NCBI GenBank assembly: GCA_036971615.1
Contig: JAYKKR010000005.1
Location: 930,001 to 994,000 of the forward strand
Source of the DNA: Amyloporia xantha
Taxonomy: Eukaryota; Basidiomycota; Agaricomycetes; Polyporales; Adustoporiaceae
Direction of reading: 5' to 3'
Length of the DNA: 64,000 nucleotides
The notes beneath the pieces were generated by a model. It did not search any database, was not told the origin of the DNA, and saw only the letters and a program-made list of their open reading frames with translations. Numbering within the stretch: the first letter of the stretch is position 1; the number at the start of each line of letters is the position of its first letter. The position numbers and the translations under genes were made by a program. Below, piece after piece: positions 12,305-23,136 of this stretch.

Positions 12305-12965
12305 TTACTTGGAGCCAAGCGCAGACTGCAGCGCCTCGTACACATCCGCCTCTATACGCGCCTCCGTCTTGTCCTCTTCTGAACCATTGCCATTCGCGAC
12401 CCTCAGAGCCTCCTGCAGGTTGGAGCGGATAGCCTGAAAAGAAGCGCATATGAAGTAGGAACTTTGCTAAAATTGAGATGGAACATACCTCGGGCGAGAA
12501 GTCCTCCAGAGGAGCCGCCTCGACCGCGTTGATGGTCAGCGTGTTGTTAGGGTGCACGGTGGCAAAGCCGCCAGAGACTGCAAACCGAACATGAGGAGCA
12601 ACGCAGTATCTGGCGAGCATGTCACGCACCAAACCACTTTTTCGCACCGCCAGTCTCGACCACCTCGACGACACCAGGGCGCAGAGGCTCGATTGAGGGT
12701 ACGTGGTTCGCGAGGATACCCATGTCTCCGGTCGCGGCGGAGAGGTTCACCTGGACGACGTCGGTCGAGGTGAAGATGGCCTATGCACACATGACGGTCA
12801 GCTGGGGAGGCCGCCGTGCAGATTTAGCTCGGGCAGACGCACTTGGTGGGGGAGGACGAGGGAGAGCTTGATCTTGTCGGCAGCCTCCGCATAGCCACGG
12901 CGCCCTGAGGCGAAGGTCGCGGGTGCCCGTCGGGCTGCAGACGAAACGAGACGAAGGGCAGACAT
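12305..12965 (-). CDS. ATP16: Mitochondrial F1 ATP synthase subunit delta
   Basis: This is the delta subunit of the F1 central stalk (homologous to bacterial epsilon), which couples c-ring rotation to catalysis at the mitochondrial inner membrane. Four exons on the minus strand: 12965..12843, 12780..12630, 12577..12489, 12433..12305, giving 163 aa, a normal family length. The first ~28 residues (MSALRLVSSAARRAPATFAS...) are rich in Arg, Ala and Ser and lack acids, as in a mitochondrial targeting peptide. The beta-sandwich domain shows KLSLVLPHQ, VQVNLSAATGDMGILANHVP, IEPLRPGVVEV and KKWFVSGGFATVHPNNTL. The C-terminal helical part begins LEDFSPEAIRSNLQEA. The stop lies 449 bp from the Bli-3-like gene. 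Confidence 0.95.
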
Positions 12966-13158
12966 GGATGGGACGGTGCGGACTGTTGACGGCGGTGAGC
13001 TCGACGGTGAGCTGGTCGACGGGGCATGCCGGAAGCCGCGATCACGATCACATGACAGATGTCCCATAGGGCAGGCGAAACATTTATGATTTATGATTTC
13101 GTCAATTTCGAACTCTACAAGGGTGAATGGCCGTTGTGTAGGGGCTAACATTGATTAA

Positions 13159-16100
13159 TTAAGCGAATGAAGATGCAGGTCTAGGTGCTACAGTAGGACT
13201 AGGTAGAGGTCGTCGTCGGGTGGGAGTTTGAGAGAACCCGCCTGGCATGATTTGTCCAACTTGTGGTCGCGGCTGATTGTGCATGTTCTGTCGTGTACTT
13301 GCAGCTAGCTTTAGAACGCAAAGGGGTAAGCCGTCGTCGTTTAGGGCGCATCGAAATCAGCTTACCCCTCCTGCTTGCTTTTGTTTTGCATAGAAGGCAA
13401 ACAGATCCGCGATCTGCCCTTCAAGCCCTTGCCTTTCTCTTTGCAGGCGGCCCACTTCTTGTGTCATCAAGAGGACTTCCCGGGTGAGGTCTTTCTTGAA
13501 CTCCTCCACGTGGACTGCACAAATCCGCATGAATAATACGTCTCGTAATTTATAGAGCATAGCTTACTTTGTACATTAATGGCTGTGGCCTCTTTCATAG
13601 CTTCGACAAATCGCAGTCGCTCTCCACGTATCTCGTTTGAGAGTTCTTAGGAAGATAGGTAAGAGAAAGAAAAGGAGCAAATAAGTTCACTGACCTGTGC
13701 CGAGGGTTCTCAACATTCGCTCATGATCTTGTCGCTGCCGGTCGATCAACCCGACTATAGACTCGGTCGCTGCAGAAGGATTCCATCGGTAATCGAACAC
13801 ACGCGCATTATATCACGCTTACTAAGTAAATTACGAGCCTCCGAATTTTTCTTGAGATCTTCCTGGACAGCAGCAATAAGCCCGTTGACAGACGCGTGTA
13901 GTGCGACGGAGTTCTCTTCTCGGCCTCTATTTTCGACGAGAAGCTTGCGAACATCAGCCAGTAGACTGCCCCCTCCCTGTTGTTCTCCTTGTTCTTGGAG
14001 TTCTGGTACGGACCCTAGATCCTTGCATAATTGCTGGACACCGGAAGAAACGCCCTCGATTTGGGATATACCATGATTGACAAATGCTTCGAGCCACTGG
14101 GGGTGCATGTAAGATTTAAGCGTGGTACAATAGCGATGTGCTCTGGAATCCTTACCGAATTCAGCTCGTTAAGATATCGGATGCTATCGGTCTGCTGTTC
14201 TGTCTGCGCCGACCATTGCGATTGGGAGCTTCTCAGCAGCGATAGAATCTCTTCGACCTTGGAAGAAATTTTGAGCGGATCAACAACTAGATGGAGAAAC
14301 GTCTTACTTGTTGATCCTGTCCCGCGTGGACTACGCTACCTGGAGCATTGCCAACGCTACTGCCCTGCATTTCATGGCACAAGGTAACCAACTTATCCAC
14401 CTTGGCGTGCATCTCCGACCATCCAATAGACGGGTCTCCAGTCGAAGAAGACCCTAGGTTTCTGGACACTGTCATATCACTGCTCTTCAGCTCGGACCGC
14501 ATCTCCTCTAACTTTCGCAGCACCAACGACATGTCAGATCCTTCCAGACCTACTGTGCCAGGCTGACGCCGGATCTCCTCCAAGATCGTTTCCACTTTAG
14601 AGCGAATGTCCATCATAGTCACTCCATCCGTGCCGGAACGCCCCTCCAACTTCCTGACTGAGCTCCCAATGCGTTCCAACGCGTGCCGCAAGCCAATTTG
14701 TGCGCCTTCCTGTAGCAGTGGTCCCAGAGATTCGTCACGCAGCTCCTCTGGCGGGTTGAGATCATTGCCAGTGCTTGGCATATCCAGCAACATAGCTGCC
14801 AATCGGCTATTCTGCTGCGAGATTCCCTGTTCTTGGCGGAAGTTGACATTCGAGCCTTCTTGCAGGCTAACCCGTGGCTCTTGACGCCATATCATCGGTG
14901 GTTTCAACGAGCTGGCGTCAGTATCCAGACGTATGATGGGTCGGCGGGCAGCAGGTTGCTTTACTTCCTTCGCCTGCTGTGGACTATCTTGTGAATTGTC
15001 CTTAACCGGAGACGATTGGACGTTGTCGGAAGCATCATCTGTGGAGTACTTTGAAGCAGGAGAGATAACAGTAGTGTCTTGCGAAGGCGGCTTCAGCAAT
15101 GCAGAATTCATTCCGGCATCGCGGCTCCAAGGGAAGACACTAGTTCTCGGGGTGGTGGAAGGGACAGATGTCAAGCGACCTGAGTATGCAGAGAGCGGTG
15201 ATGCTACGCTCGAGTCGCCATATGAGTCGAATATCGACCCACCGGTGCTTGACAGCGGACCATTCTGACGCTGCGAGCTACTGTCCGTGCTACGAGTAGT
15301 CACGCTACTTGCTCGCAGCGGACTGGACGAACTCGGCGAGCTAGCAGAGGCACGGGTGGGAGACGTCGGCGAACTCGCGCTCTCGATTTGTGCCAGGCGC
15401 TGCTTGACCATCGAACGCTGGTCGAGGTCGCGAATAGAAGGACTCTGGGAGCGAGACTGTGTGCAAGGCGAGAGGTGGGATGACTGTCTTATCGGTGTGA
15501 CTGGCGGTCTAGGAAGAGGAGAGAGAGCTGAAGACGGGCTGGGAGTAGAGCGTATTGGAGACGGTATTTGTAGAGAGAGCCGGGGTGCGGATGTCTCAGG
15601 AGCGACTGTTTTAGGGATCTCGGGAAGAGCACGCTCCTGGCTAACGGTGGAGGTCCCAGATCTAGTCGATTCATTATCTGTTTCGACGCTGAGACGACTA
15701 CAGCGCGCTGTGTCGGTAAGAGGTCGAACTTTGAGAGTACTGCCTTCTTGCATAGTCTGCGTCTCCGAATTCTCCCTTGCAGCAATGCTTGATGCCTCAG
15801 TCCTTTCTTCCTGAGCTTGCAAGATTGCATCCCTGATAAATCAGTGACCGTCAGCAAGATCCAAGAAGCATCGTCATTCCCCACCCACCAGATCGCGCTC
15901 ACCCATGTCGCTCTCTCTGTGACATTTGCAGCCGCAAACTTCTCTCTTGGCCTTCCCTCAAACAACAGCTCGAACACCTTCGCTTCACCCGCGTCTGACG
16001 GAAGCAACGCGCGCTCGTTTGCGTCGAGATCCAGCACGGAGAGCGACCGGACGTCACTGCATGCCTTGAACGAGATTATATCCGTAGAGGGGTTCCCGTG

Positions 16101-16958
16101 CCGTGTGTGCCAGGTGAGCAGCACGTGTGTCGAGTGCAGCGTCGCAGTACAATTGGTCCAGACGGGGTGGACAGTGGGGTTGGCAGGACGTGCTAGGTAG
16201 AGAAGCGGCCCCGAACGGCGAGCATGCCTGGCTTCAAGCGGTGTCGAACAGATGCTGAGGTCTTTGGTCTCTTTGGGAATGGTGAGAGTGGACTGAGGAG
16301 TAACGGAAAGGCTGCGAGAGGGTGAATTAGCTCTATGGCTGGTGTCGCCTCTTCCGTAACCGCTGTCTAAAGTACTGTGGGTGTCCGTATGGTCCCTCGC
16401 GGGGCCCCTGCTTTTCTTGAATACCGAAAGAATATTTCTGATGGACTGTCGTATTGGAGAGCGGCCTTTGTCCTTCTTCTCGATTGCAGGATACGCACCC
16501 GGCCTTGACATCCGTTGACTGCCTGATTTCCCACTGCTGGTAGAAACCGCCGTCCGCGCATCCGATCGATCGCTCATCGACTCGTACCGTCCTATGAGTT
16601 CTTTAGCCGTCTTACGGCGCGACAACCCACTGGAACCAGCTGTGGGATCTCGGGGGAGGGAAAAATAAGGGCCATACGGCTCTGGTTCGTATTCTACCTC
16701 GGGGAGAGCTTCCAGCCGCGGTCCGCGTAGTCGGTATTGCATAGCTTCCGGGGTGTTCGAACGAATATGCACGGCGTCATGCGAACTGGAGAGTTTGCGG
16801 CCTGGTGTGCCCCCATTGTAGCCCCTGGCTGCGAACGTTTCATCCGGTGTCGCAAGGGGTTCGGAGTCCTGCGTTGACGAACTCGCTCGGGTCATGGGAT
16901 GCGAATACAGAGAATAGATCTCTGAAGAAGCATCGTAAGTACGCGACATGGCAATCAA
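13159..16958 (-). CDS. PH-domain protein with disordered linker and C-terminal coiled coil
   Basis: Eight exons close in phase: 16958..15889, 15832..14308, 14257..14156, 14096..13823, 13769..13695, 13645..13568, 13514..13366, 13272..13159, giving 1128 aa. A second in-frame ATG at 16949 is equally likely. After a Ser/Arg-rich disordered N-terminus (with KTAKELIGRYESMSDR), a PH-like domain runs at about residues 245-360. It starts RSGPLLYLARPANP, includes WTNCTATLHSTHVLLTWHTR and ends with the PH-type tryptophan in ATWVSAIWDAIL. A Ser/Pro linker follows, then helical segments (RQRQDHERMLRTLGTE; EVGRLQRERQGLEGQI) and a Pro/Arg tail. The likely role is lipid or protein tethering at a membrane or the cortex. 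I recognise no named ortholog. The last exon was chosen because only acceptor 13273 keeps frame and gives a sensible tail. Confidence 0.85.
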
Positions 16959-17667
16959 GTGGCAGATTGTGAGCTACGCACGCGTACCAGTCGCATCTTA
17001 GGACGTGCAAAACTTATGAGGGCATTCAGGTTTGGACTGTCAGTTTGAAGACGAATGAGACAATTGTCAGAATGACTGAGGTCCAGCACTTTGATACAAC
17101 CAAGATAGGTCACAATTTACATGACGCCAGGAAGTCGAACAGGTATCAGCAGTCCGAGTCAGGGCGATAATGCTTCAAGTTGAATCTGACCTCGAGCAGC
17201 GTTCGGGTGGGTACCCATGGGCCATCGTGCATTGCCAAATATTAAACACGAACAAGGCAGGCTCGTTTCTTCATTGTTGGTCTTTCAAGCCCAAAGTTCA
17301 AGCTGCAGTTAATTAGTATTAAAGGCTGACCACAAGTTACGATTGTTCAAATGTTCAAAAGCAAGGCACAATCGTCCACGGTGGCTGCGGGCGCTTACAG
17401 GTGTATCACCGTATATGGGAATTTCTGTCAAGTTGAACTTGGTCCGTAGTATGTCCGTGGGCGTCCCACGATCACTTTACATTCCACCTTCTCTTGATCT
17501 CCGTGAGACATGTTCCGCATGTAACACCAGCTTCCATTCAGAGAAGCTAATACAAAGCCACTCATTTGTTACTCCCTCTTGTGCAAGAACCACATTCCTT
17601 CGTCGTGCTCGTTTTTCCCAGTGCCCACCGGTTTCGAACGCACACAAAACACAGGTTCCTGGCAGGG
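16959..17667. other. Divergent intergenic promoter region
   Basis: This 709 bp stretch lies between the start of the PH-domain gene (-) and the start of the AlkB-domain gene (+). It must hold both promoters. I see no clear TATA box and no gene in it. Confidence 0.5.
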
Positions 17668-20600
17668 ATGAGGATTCCTAAAGCTTGGGATGACGCGGAA
17701 CTGCTCAGAGATGAGCCCTTTACGTCGCTGTTCTTTGCTCGTGCGACCTCAGATGAAGGCCCTCGCAGAAGTTGCAAAGGGATCGTGAACTGGAATAAGA
17801 GAATAGCTGAGGAGTTGAAGAGCGTGACAGACGGGGTATGCACGTCAAAATGTTTACAAGCAACGCTGATAACTATTAACAACACGATCGTTAGACTACC
17901 GCAGCGATGACGTGGCGTCAACTCGCGTTCAATGCGAAGAACTCGAACGAATTGACCGTCGCTCAGCAATCTCACATCGAAGCAGAAGGTATGAATATGT
18001 TTATTGAATTTCACTGGCGCCTATACCAGGAATGCAATTCTTCTCTGAAAAACCTGAAAAACACGTCGGAGGAGGCTCCGCAGTACTTGAGTCGCATGCG
18101 GTCGAAGCTCGGCTTTGTCTACCAGTCGCCAGAAGGAACCCTCGCAGAAGTCTCCCATCCCGTATCTAGATCGGCGAAATCTGGGAGAGTTCTACGGAAC
18201 TTTAGAAAACGCAGACAAGCGAAACAAGTGCGACTGGTGCCAGACGAGGTCGCATACGATGCTGAGGCCGAGGATGATGACCCACAGTCTACTTCTTCCC
18301 GTGTTCCACAATCCGAGAAAGACATCGCGATGGTTTCTCCAGGTGTCGCTGTTGAGGAAACTCACGAAGAGGCTCCTAGTGACAGGGATGGTGTGTCTGG
18401 TCCTGCTGCATATTGCACACTCTCTGAGCACTCTATAGATCGTCGTGTTTTGCCTATCACTCGGGCTTTTGCATCACGGAAAGGCATTCTTCAGCCTATT
18501 ATCACGGAACGCAAAGAAAGTGGAGTTGTGGGCAATAAGCGCAAAGGCCGATGGCGAAAGACCGTCCTCGCCCTCATCGTCAGATGTGCCGCCTTCCCAT
18601 CAGGAAGATATTGATCACGCAGATTTGTCGCCTCTCACTGATTTCAGCTCCACAAGCCTACCTGATCGTGGTATGGATATAATTGTCCCGGAGTGCGGCG
18701 GGAATGCATTAGACGACGGAGGAGACTGTTCTACGGTGAGAACAGAAGTATTTACTTCGATCGAACCGAACTCGGACCGCAGGCGGCCTCCCAGGAGGCG
18801 TGCCGCTAACACGGAAAGACTGTCAAGCATGATGAAGAGGGAGACCAAGTATCAGATCCAGCAGCGCCGCGGACGAATCACTGATCTAGCCGAGGATACC
18901 CAGGTTGATGTCACGATGGCTCAGGCTGTACCGTCAGTACAATCAGACCCAGAGCCGCGTACTGAGCCGTCGCCCATTGTTCAGGAAGAGACGCCTCACG
19001 GTCCACTTCATGTTGCCGCTAAACGTCGAGTATCTCGCCTCAGCGTCCACAAAAAATCTCGGAAGCCTAAGGTCCGAACTGGTGCTGATTTACCGAGTCG
19101 ACCGGGGAAGCGGCGTCGCGGTAACGATGAGCTTGGAGGCTCTCTAGCTTCTGTCATGATGGCATTGCGATCTCGTAAAGGCAAAGGAAAACCGCGGGAG
19201 TCTTTGCCGTTGCAGCCGTTAGTGAAAGATTTGTCTGAATCTAACGTCCCAGAAGAAACCGACCCGGAAGTAGCCATCGACGTCCCGGGGGAAACCGTCG
19301 TTGTTCTCGAAGAAGACAGATCTGCCCTGCTTGGACCGGTCAATGACACCGTCTCGTCGGTACGAAATTGATTCCCAGCTTTCTATATATCTTCATTTTA
19401 GGTCCTCAGGAAATTACGGACAGTGAGCTTATCTATCCCGTATCTGCGTCGACTCAACACGAAGAAGACGCCTCCCTTTCGGTAAGAGACTGTCATCGCG
19501 AAGATATCTTCTCTGACATATTACTCAGTGCATTGATACTTCTCAGGCAGACACATCAGGAATCATGAAGAATCCTACTATTTTGTCTGGCGTTCCTGCT
19601 GCATCTGAAACTTTGACCCCCAGTCCAACGCTGAAACGTCCTCGTGATGTGATTGAGGCACACGACGTCGAACCCATTGCCGAGGTCGCTACCATTCACA
19701 TCCCTCAGCGTCTCGCCATTGCATCTAGCATTTCACGCTCTAAGTTTGCGCCGGTCCAACCTGTCATAAGGGAACATACCAACCCACTGACTGAGAGTGC
19801 TCCAGCCCATGACATCCAGCGCCCCATCGCGGCTCTGCCCAGACGTTCCAATCGTAACAAGCAATCTCAGCTGAGACCCGCGGTACCTTTACCTCCTGCA
19901 TCGACCATCACTCTCGCTGATGTGGACTCTAATTTACGAGATGCTGCTGCTACTGCATCGATACTTAACCAAGAGCTCCTAAGCGCACCACGAGAACCGT
20001 TGAACGATTTCGTGGATGAGCAGGACGAAACGGAAGGTCAAGCTCAACCACCGGACTCGAGTGATGATGAGGTTCCTCTTCAAAGTGCCGTGGAAGCACG
20101 AAAGCTGAAACGGGTGGAAATAAATGGTCAATCATGGGATTCCAGATCCACCGATGCAGATGACCGTTCAAATGTGCCTTCTCGAGAAATATTTGCATGC
20201 GCAACTTCCGCACCGGTGGATACAGCTCCTGTACCAGTATGTACGACGTCTACCCGCGCACACACTGCTCCCACGATGCCATTCTCCACTGTTCCGCCTG
20301 CACTCCCTGATCCTACCATTTCGTCTGCTCTTCCGACACCTCATGAGCCCACTCCAAAGCCTCGCTTGGCTTGCAGGCCGCTATTATGGGCACAGGTTCG
20401 TTGAACGTTTTAGTATGCGTTTCATTCTAACTACGACTCGGTCTCAGTCCAGACAAGAGGTATGCGAATCCTTTGACTGGTTCAGATCATATCAGAGTGG
20501 GGTCTACTTTATGAAAGACATGGTCAAAGGCTATTTGCTGAGTGCTTTCTCGTCGAGGTGAGTCGCAATGGCCACTTAACTGTTCTGAAAAGGTTGACAC

Positions 20601-22961
20601 GTTCTCAGCCGCGACTTGTGTTCCCATGATGGCCGTCTGATAATCTCACATGGGTACGCTTTCATCTATATCGTGTACCGGGATCTCCATAATCTTTTGT
20701 AGTGGCGGCAAAGCCGAAAGTCTTCACACCAAAGAAGGGCAAACACAGACTCAAGAAGCAGATGACCAATTAGCAGGAGACAAGTCCGTCCGTGCGCTCC
20801 TCAATACTCATAAGCTGGGACGCCCAGTAGTCCTGCTGATAGACGACAAGTATCGTCTATTTCCTTATGATTTGGCTTCCGATGGGTATACATATGTCGT
20901 CCTCGGGTTCTATCGCATCACACATGCCTGGGGTGTGTCGCTGTCTCCACCCGCCGCATATAGTACTGACGAGACTCATAGCTGAGCAAGAGCCCGCAAA
21001 TAATTCCCGGGGATATGTAGTCAGATACAAGTTTGCGTTCCAGTGGTGTGAAGAACAAGGGAAGCCATGGTGGGATTGCTCACAGAACTCTGGAGTAGGA
21101 CTAGGTAGGTGCTGTAGCATCACGCCCGAGAGGGATCTATATAGTTGATATTTCCGTACTGTTCTCTCACAGAGACAACGTGAGTCTTCTAGATACACGT
21201 ACAAACCGAATTTGTTCGAATGAGCCCTATAGCGGATCTACTGACTGCCAAAAGCTCTGCGACGTCTGCAACACCGCATCACCACTTGTCTATTCGGTAG
21301 GGTGGATGTGTTTACAGCCAAGTTGTAACGCCTTTTGGAAGATTACAGGAGATGAACCCCCTGGCGAGGTCCTCGAATACGCAGAAAGTTTCCTCCGCTT
21401 GCTTCCAAAGCGCGGAGAGCGACTAGAAGATATTTGCCCCCCGAAGCCCGTCATGGAACCCATAGATGGAAATACAACGAGTCGCATATTCTGCAAAGGA
21501 TGGCATTGCACTGAATGCGGGCGCCTATCTTGCAGGTGAGGGGAACAGCTTTCAGCGTGTTCTGCCACACTTAGGTTGTGATATAGATATAAATGGGAAC
21601 ATTGGGAGTGCCAGAATTGCAAGGTCAGTGCTCCCATGTCGAAGTTCGTGGCCTCGTGGCCTGAGCGATTGGTCAGATAGTGCACACCGTCGAGGGTGAA
21701 CCTCGAAATCCTAAAGAGTTCTGGCGTCAAGAGAACACGGTCAAGTTTATGCATCACATGATAGCAAAAGACTCTGGTAAGACTCACTACCTGCATATTG
21801 TCCATATTTAAGCGTGCCGTCAGGGATCATTTTCAGCGGGACAGAATTCAAGAAATGTGGCAAAATGGTTCAATTTTTCCACCAATACATACTACCCGAA
21901 AATCGGTACGATCCTGTCCGGTCTTTGTGACGGCCATGCAATAATTAGCGCCTACAGTGGAAGAATTGTCTTGATTCCTGGTCCGCTGGGCAGGAATCCT
22001 GAAGCTGACAAAATCTTCAAGGAGTATCAAACGCAAGCGGCCCATGGGGAGCTCCTCTTTCGAAGATGGCCTCTCCGAGCGGTATGTTTGCTGCGCCGGA
22101 CCTGCCAGGTGTGGTTCTAACCGCTCTATCGTCTGCACCATCTTTATAGCACAAATGTATGCTTTACGGTCTTGCAATCATTGCTGATATTCTCACGCAC
22201 TATATGCGCAGGTAGGGGGACGTTGCTGACAAACTATTTTTCTCAAAATTGTGAGAGCTATAATACCTTTGTTTAACGTTTTAATCATGTCTTATTTACA
22301 TAGCTGGCGAACCGTACCAGGTATGTGCTATTATTGTTATCTGTACCCGACCAAAACAACTCTACGCAGTATGTTGGCGGAACAGACAATACAGTGCCCA
22401 TGGATGCTGCTCCGTCTGCAGTTCGTGGTGCTCTCAGCATGATCGAGCAAAGAATGCAGGATTTCCTTGGAATGTCATCCACGTTCAATGAAGTCCTGAG
22501 TGCTGCATACATGGAGAAACAAACCATGGCGGTGTGTTTTCCACCAATTATTATTACGAGGTGTAATCTGAAGTATCCTTTTTCAGTTTCACAGTGACAG
22601 TGAGCGGGGGTTAGAACCTGTCGTAGCTTCCTTGTCCCTCGGTTCTGCTGCGTATATGCACTTCCGTCTGCACAGCCAATACTATGGTGAAACGGGGAAA
22701 GGCTCGAAGCGAAATGCGCTTAGTCTTTATCTTCGACATGTGGGTGACTGCGTATACTTCTTTCGCGTTCGCTGAATAGTGGTCATTATCTAGGGTGATG
22801 TTGTAGTAATGGACGGAGCGGGCGTCCAGAAGTTTTACGAGTAAGTAACGCCTAATTTGAGTTCGTTCTTTCTAATACAACAATGTTCTAGGCACACCGT
22901 CATCCCCATGAACTTCCGCATCGCTGCGACTGCGCGGTCAATCAATCCGCTCAACCACTGA
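17668..22961 (+). CDS. Large AlkB-like 2-oxoglutarate/Fe(II) dioxygenase with long disordered N-terminus
   Basis: Exons assigned: 17668..17835, 17895.. (see below) ..19359, 19410..19481, 19547..20395, 20448..20557, 20609..20653, 20703..20932, 20982..21104, 21175..21535, 21587..21623, 21677..21776, 21824..21905, 21958..22081, 22150..22156, 22212..22250, 22304..22320, 22370..22531, 22587..22739, 22794..22840, 22892..22961; roughly 1,400 aa. The C-terminal domain is AlkB-like: iron ligands in FHSDSERGLEPVVASLSLG, the distal histidine in EHTVIPMNF, and R-x5-R (RIAATAR) for 2-oxoglutarate. Upstream is a module with Cys clusters (CDVCNTA, CLQPSCNAFW, CTECGRLSC, CQNCK) that could bind zinc. The N-terminal ~800 residues are basic, Ser/Pro-rich and disordered apart from a helical start. 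The reading frame changes between about 18,400 and 18,610 and I could not fix that junction, so the first two exons could be a separate gene. The substrate is unknown; nucleic-acid or protein demethylation is plausible for the family. Confidence 0.8.
22150..22156 (+). other. Putative 7-nt microexon of the AlkB-domain gene
   Basis: Joining 22081 to this 7-nt piece and then to 22212 gives an uninterrupted frame (RAHKCRGTLLTNYFSQN) with canonical GTATGT, TAG, GTATGC and CAG borders. Reading straight on meets a stop. An alternative is a single intron with a GTTTGC donor at 22087. Confidence 0.4.
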
Positions 22962-23136
22962 ATTCTTTCTCGCGTATGATCCATTCCTGCGCCATATTCT
23001 ATCTTAATATTGCTGCTATTGTCGCGCTCTCTTGTTCACCGATACCACCCGTTGTCGATGCACCTACGCAACGTACCGTGATACTACATAGTCCTTTTAT
23101 AATCTCTGAAGATATTACTGTACATCGTAAGCCTTG

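Noticed and set aside
17998..18029. Short intron inside the second AlkB-gene exon (GTATGA...CAG)
   Set aside because: Removing it breaks the frame, while the unspliced reading (FIEFHWRLYQECNSSLKNLK) is a good coding stretch.
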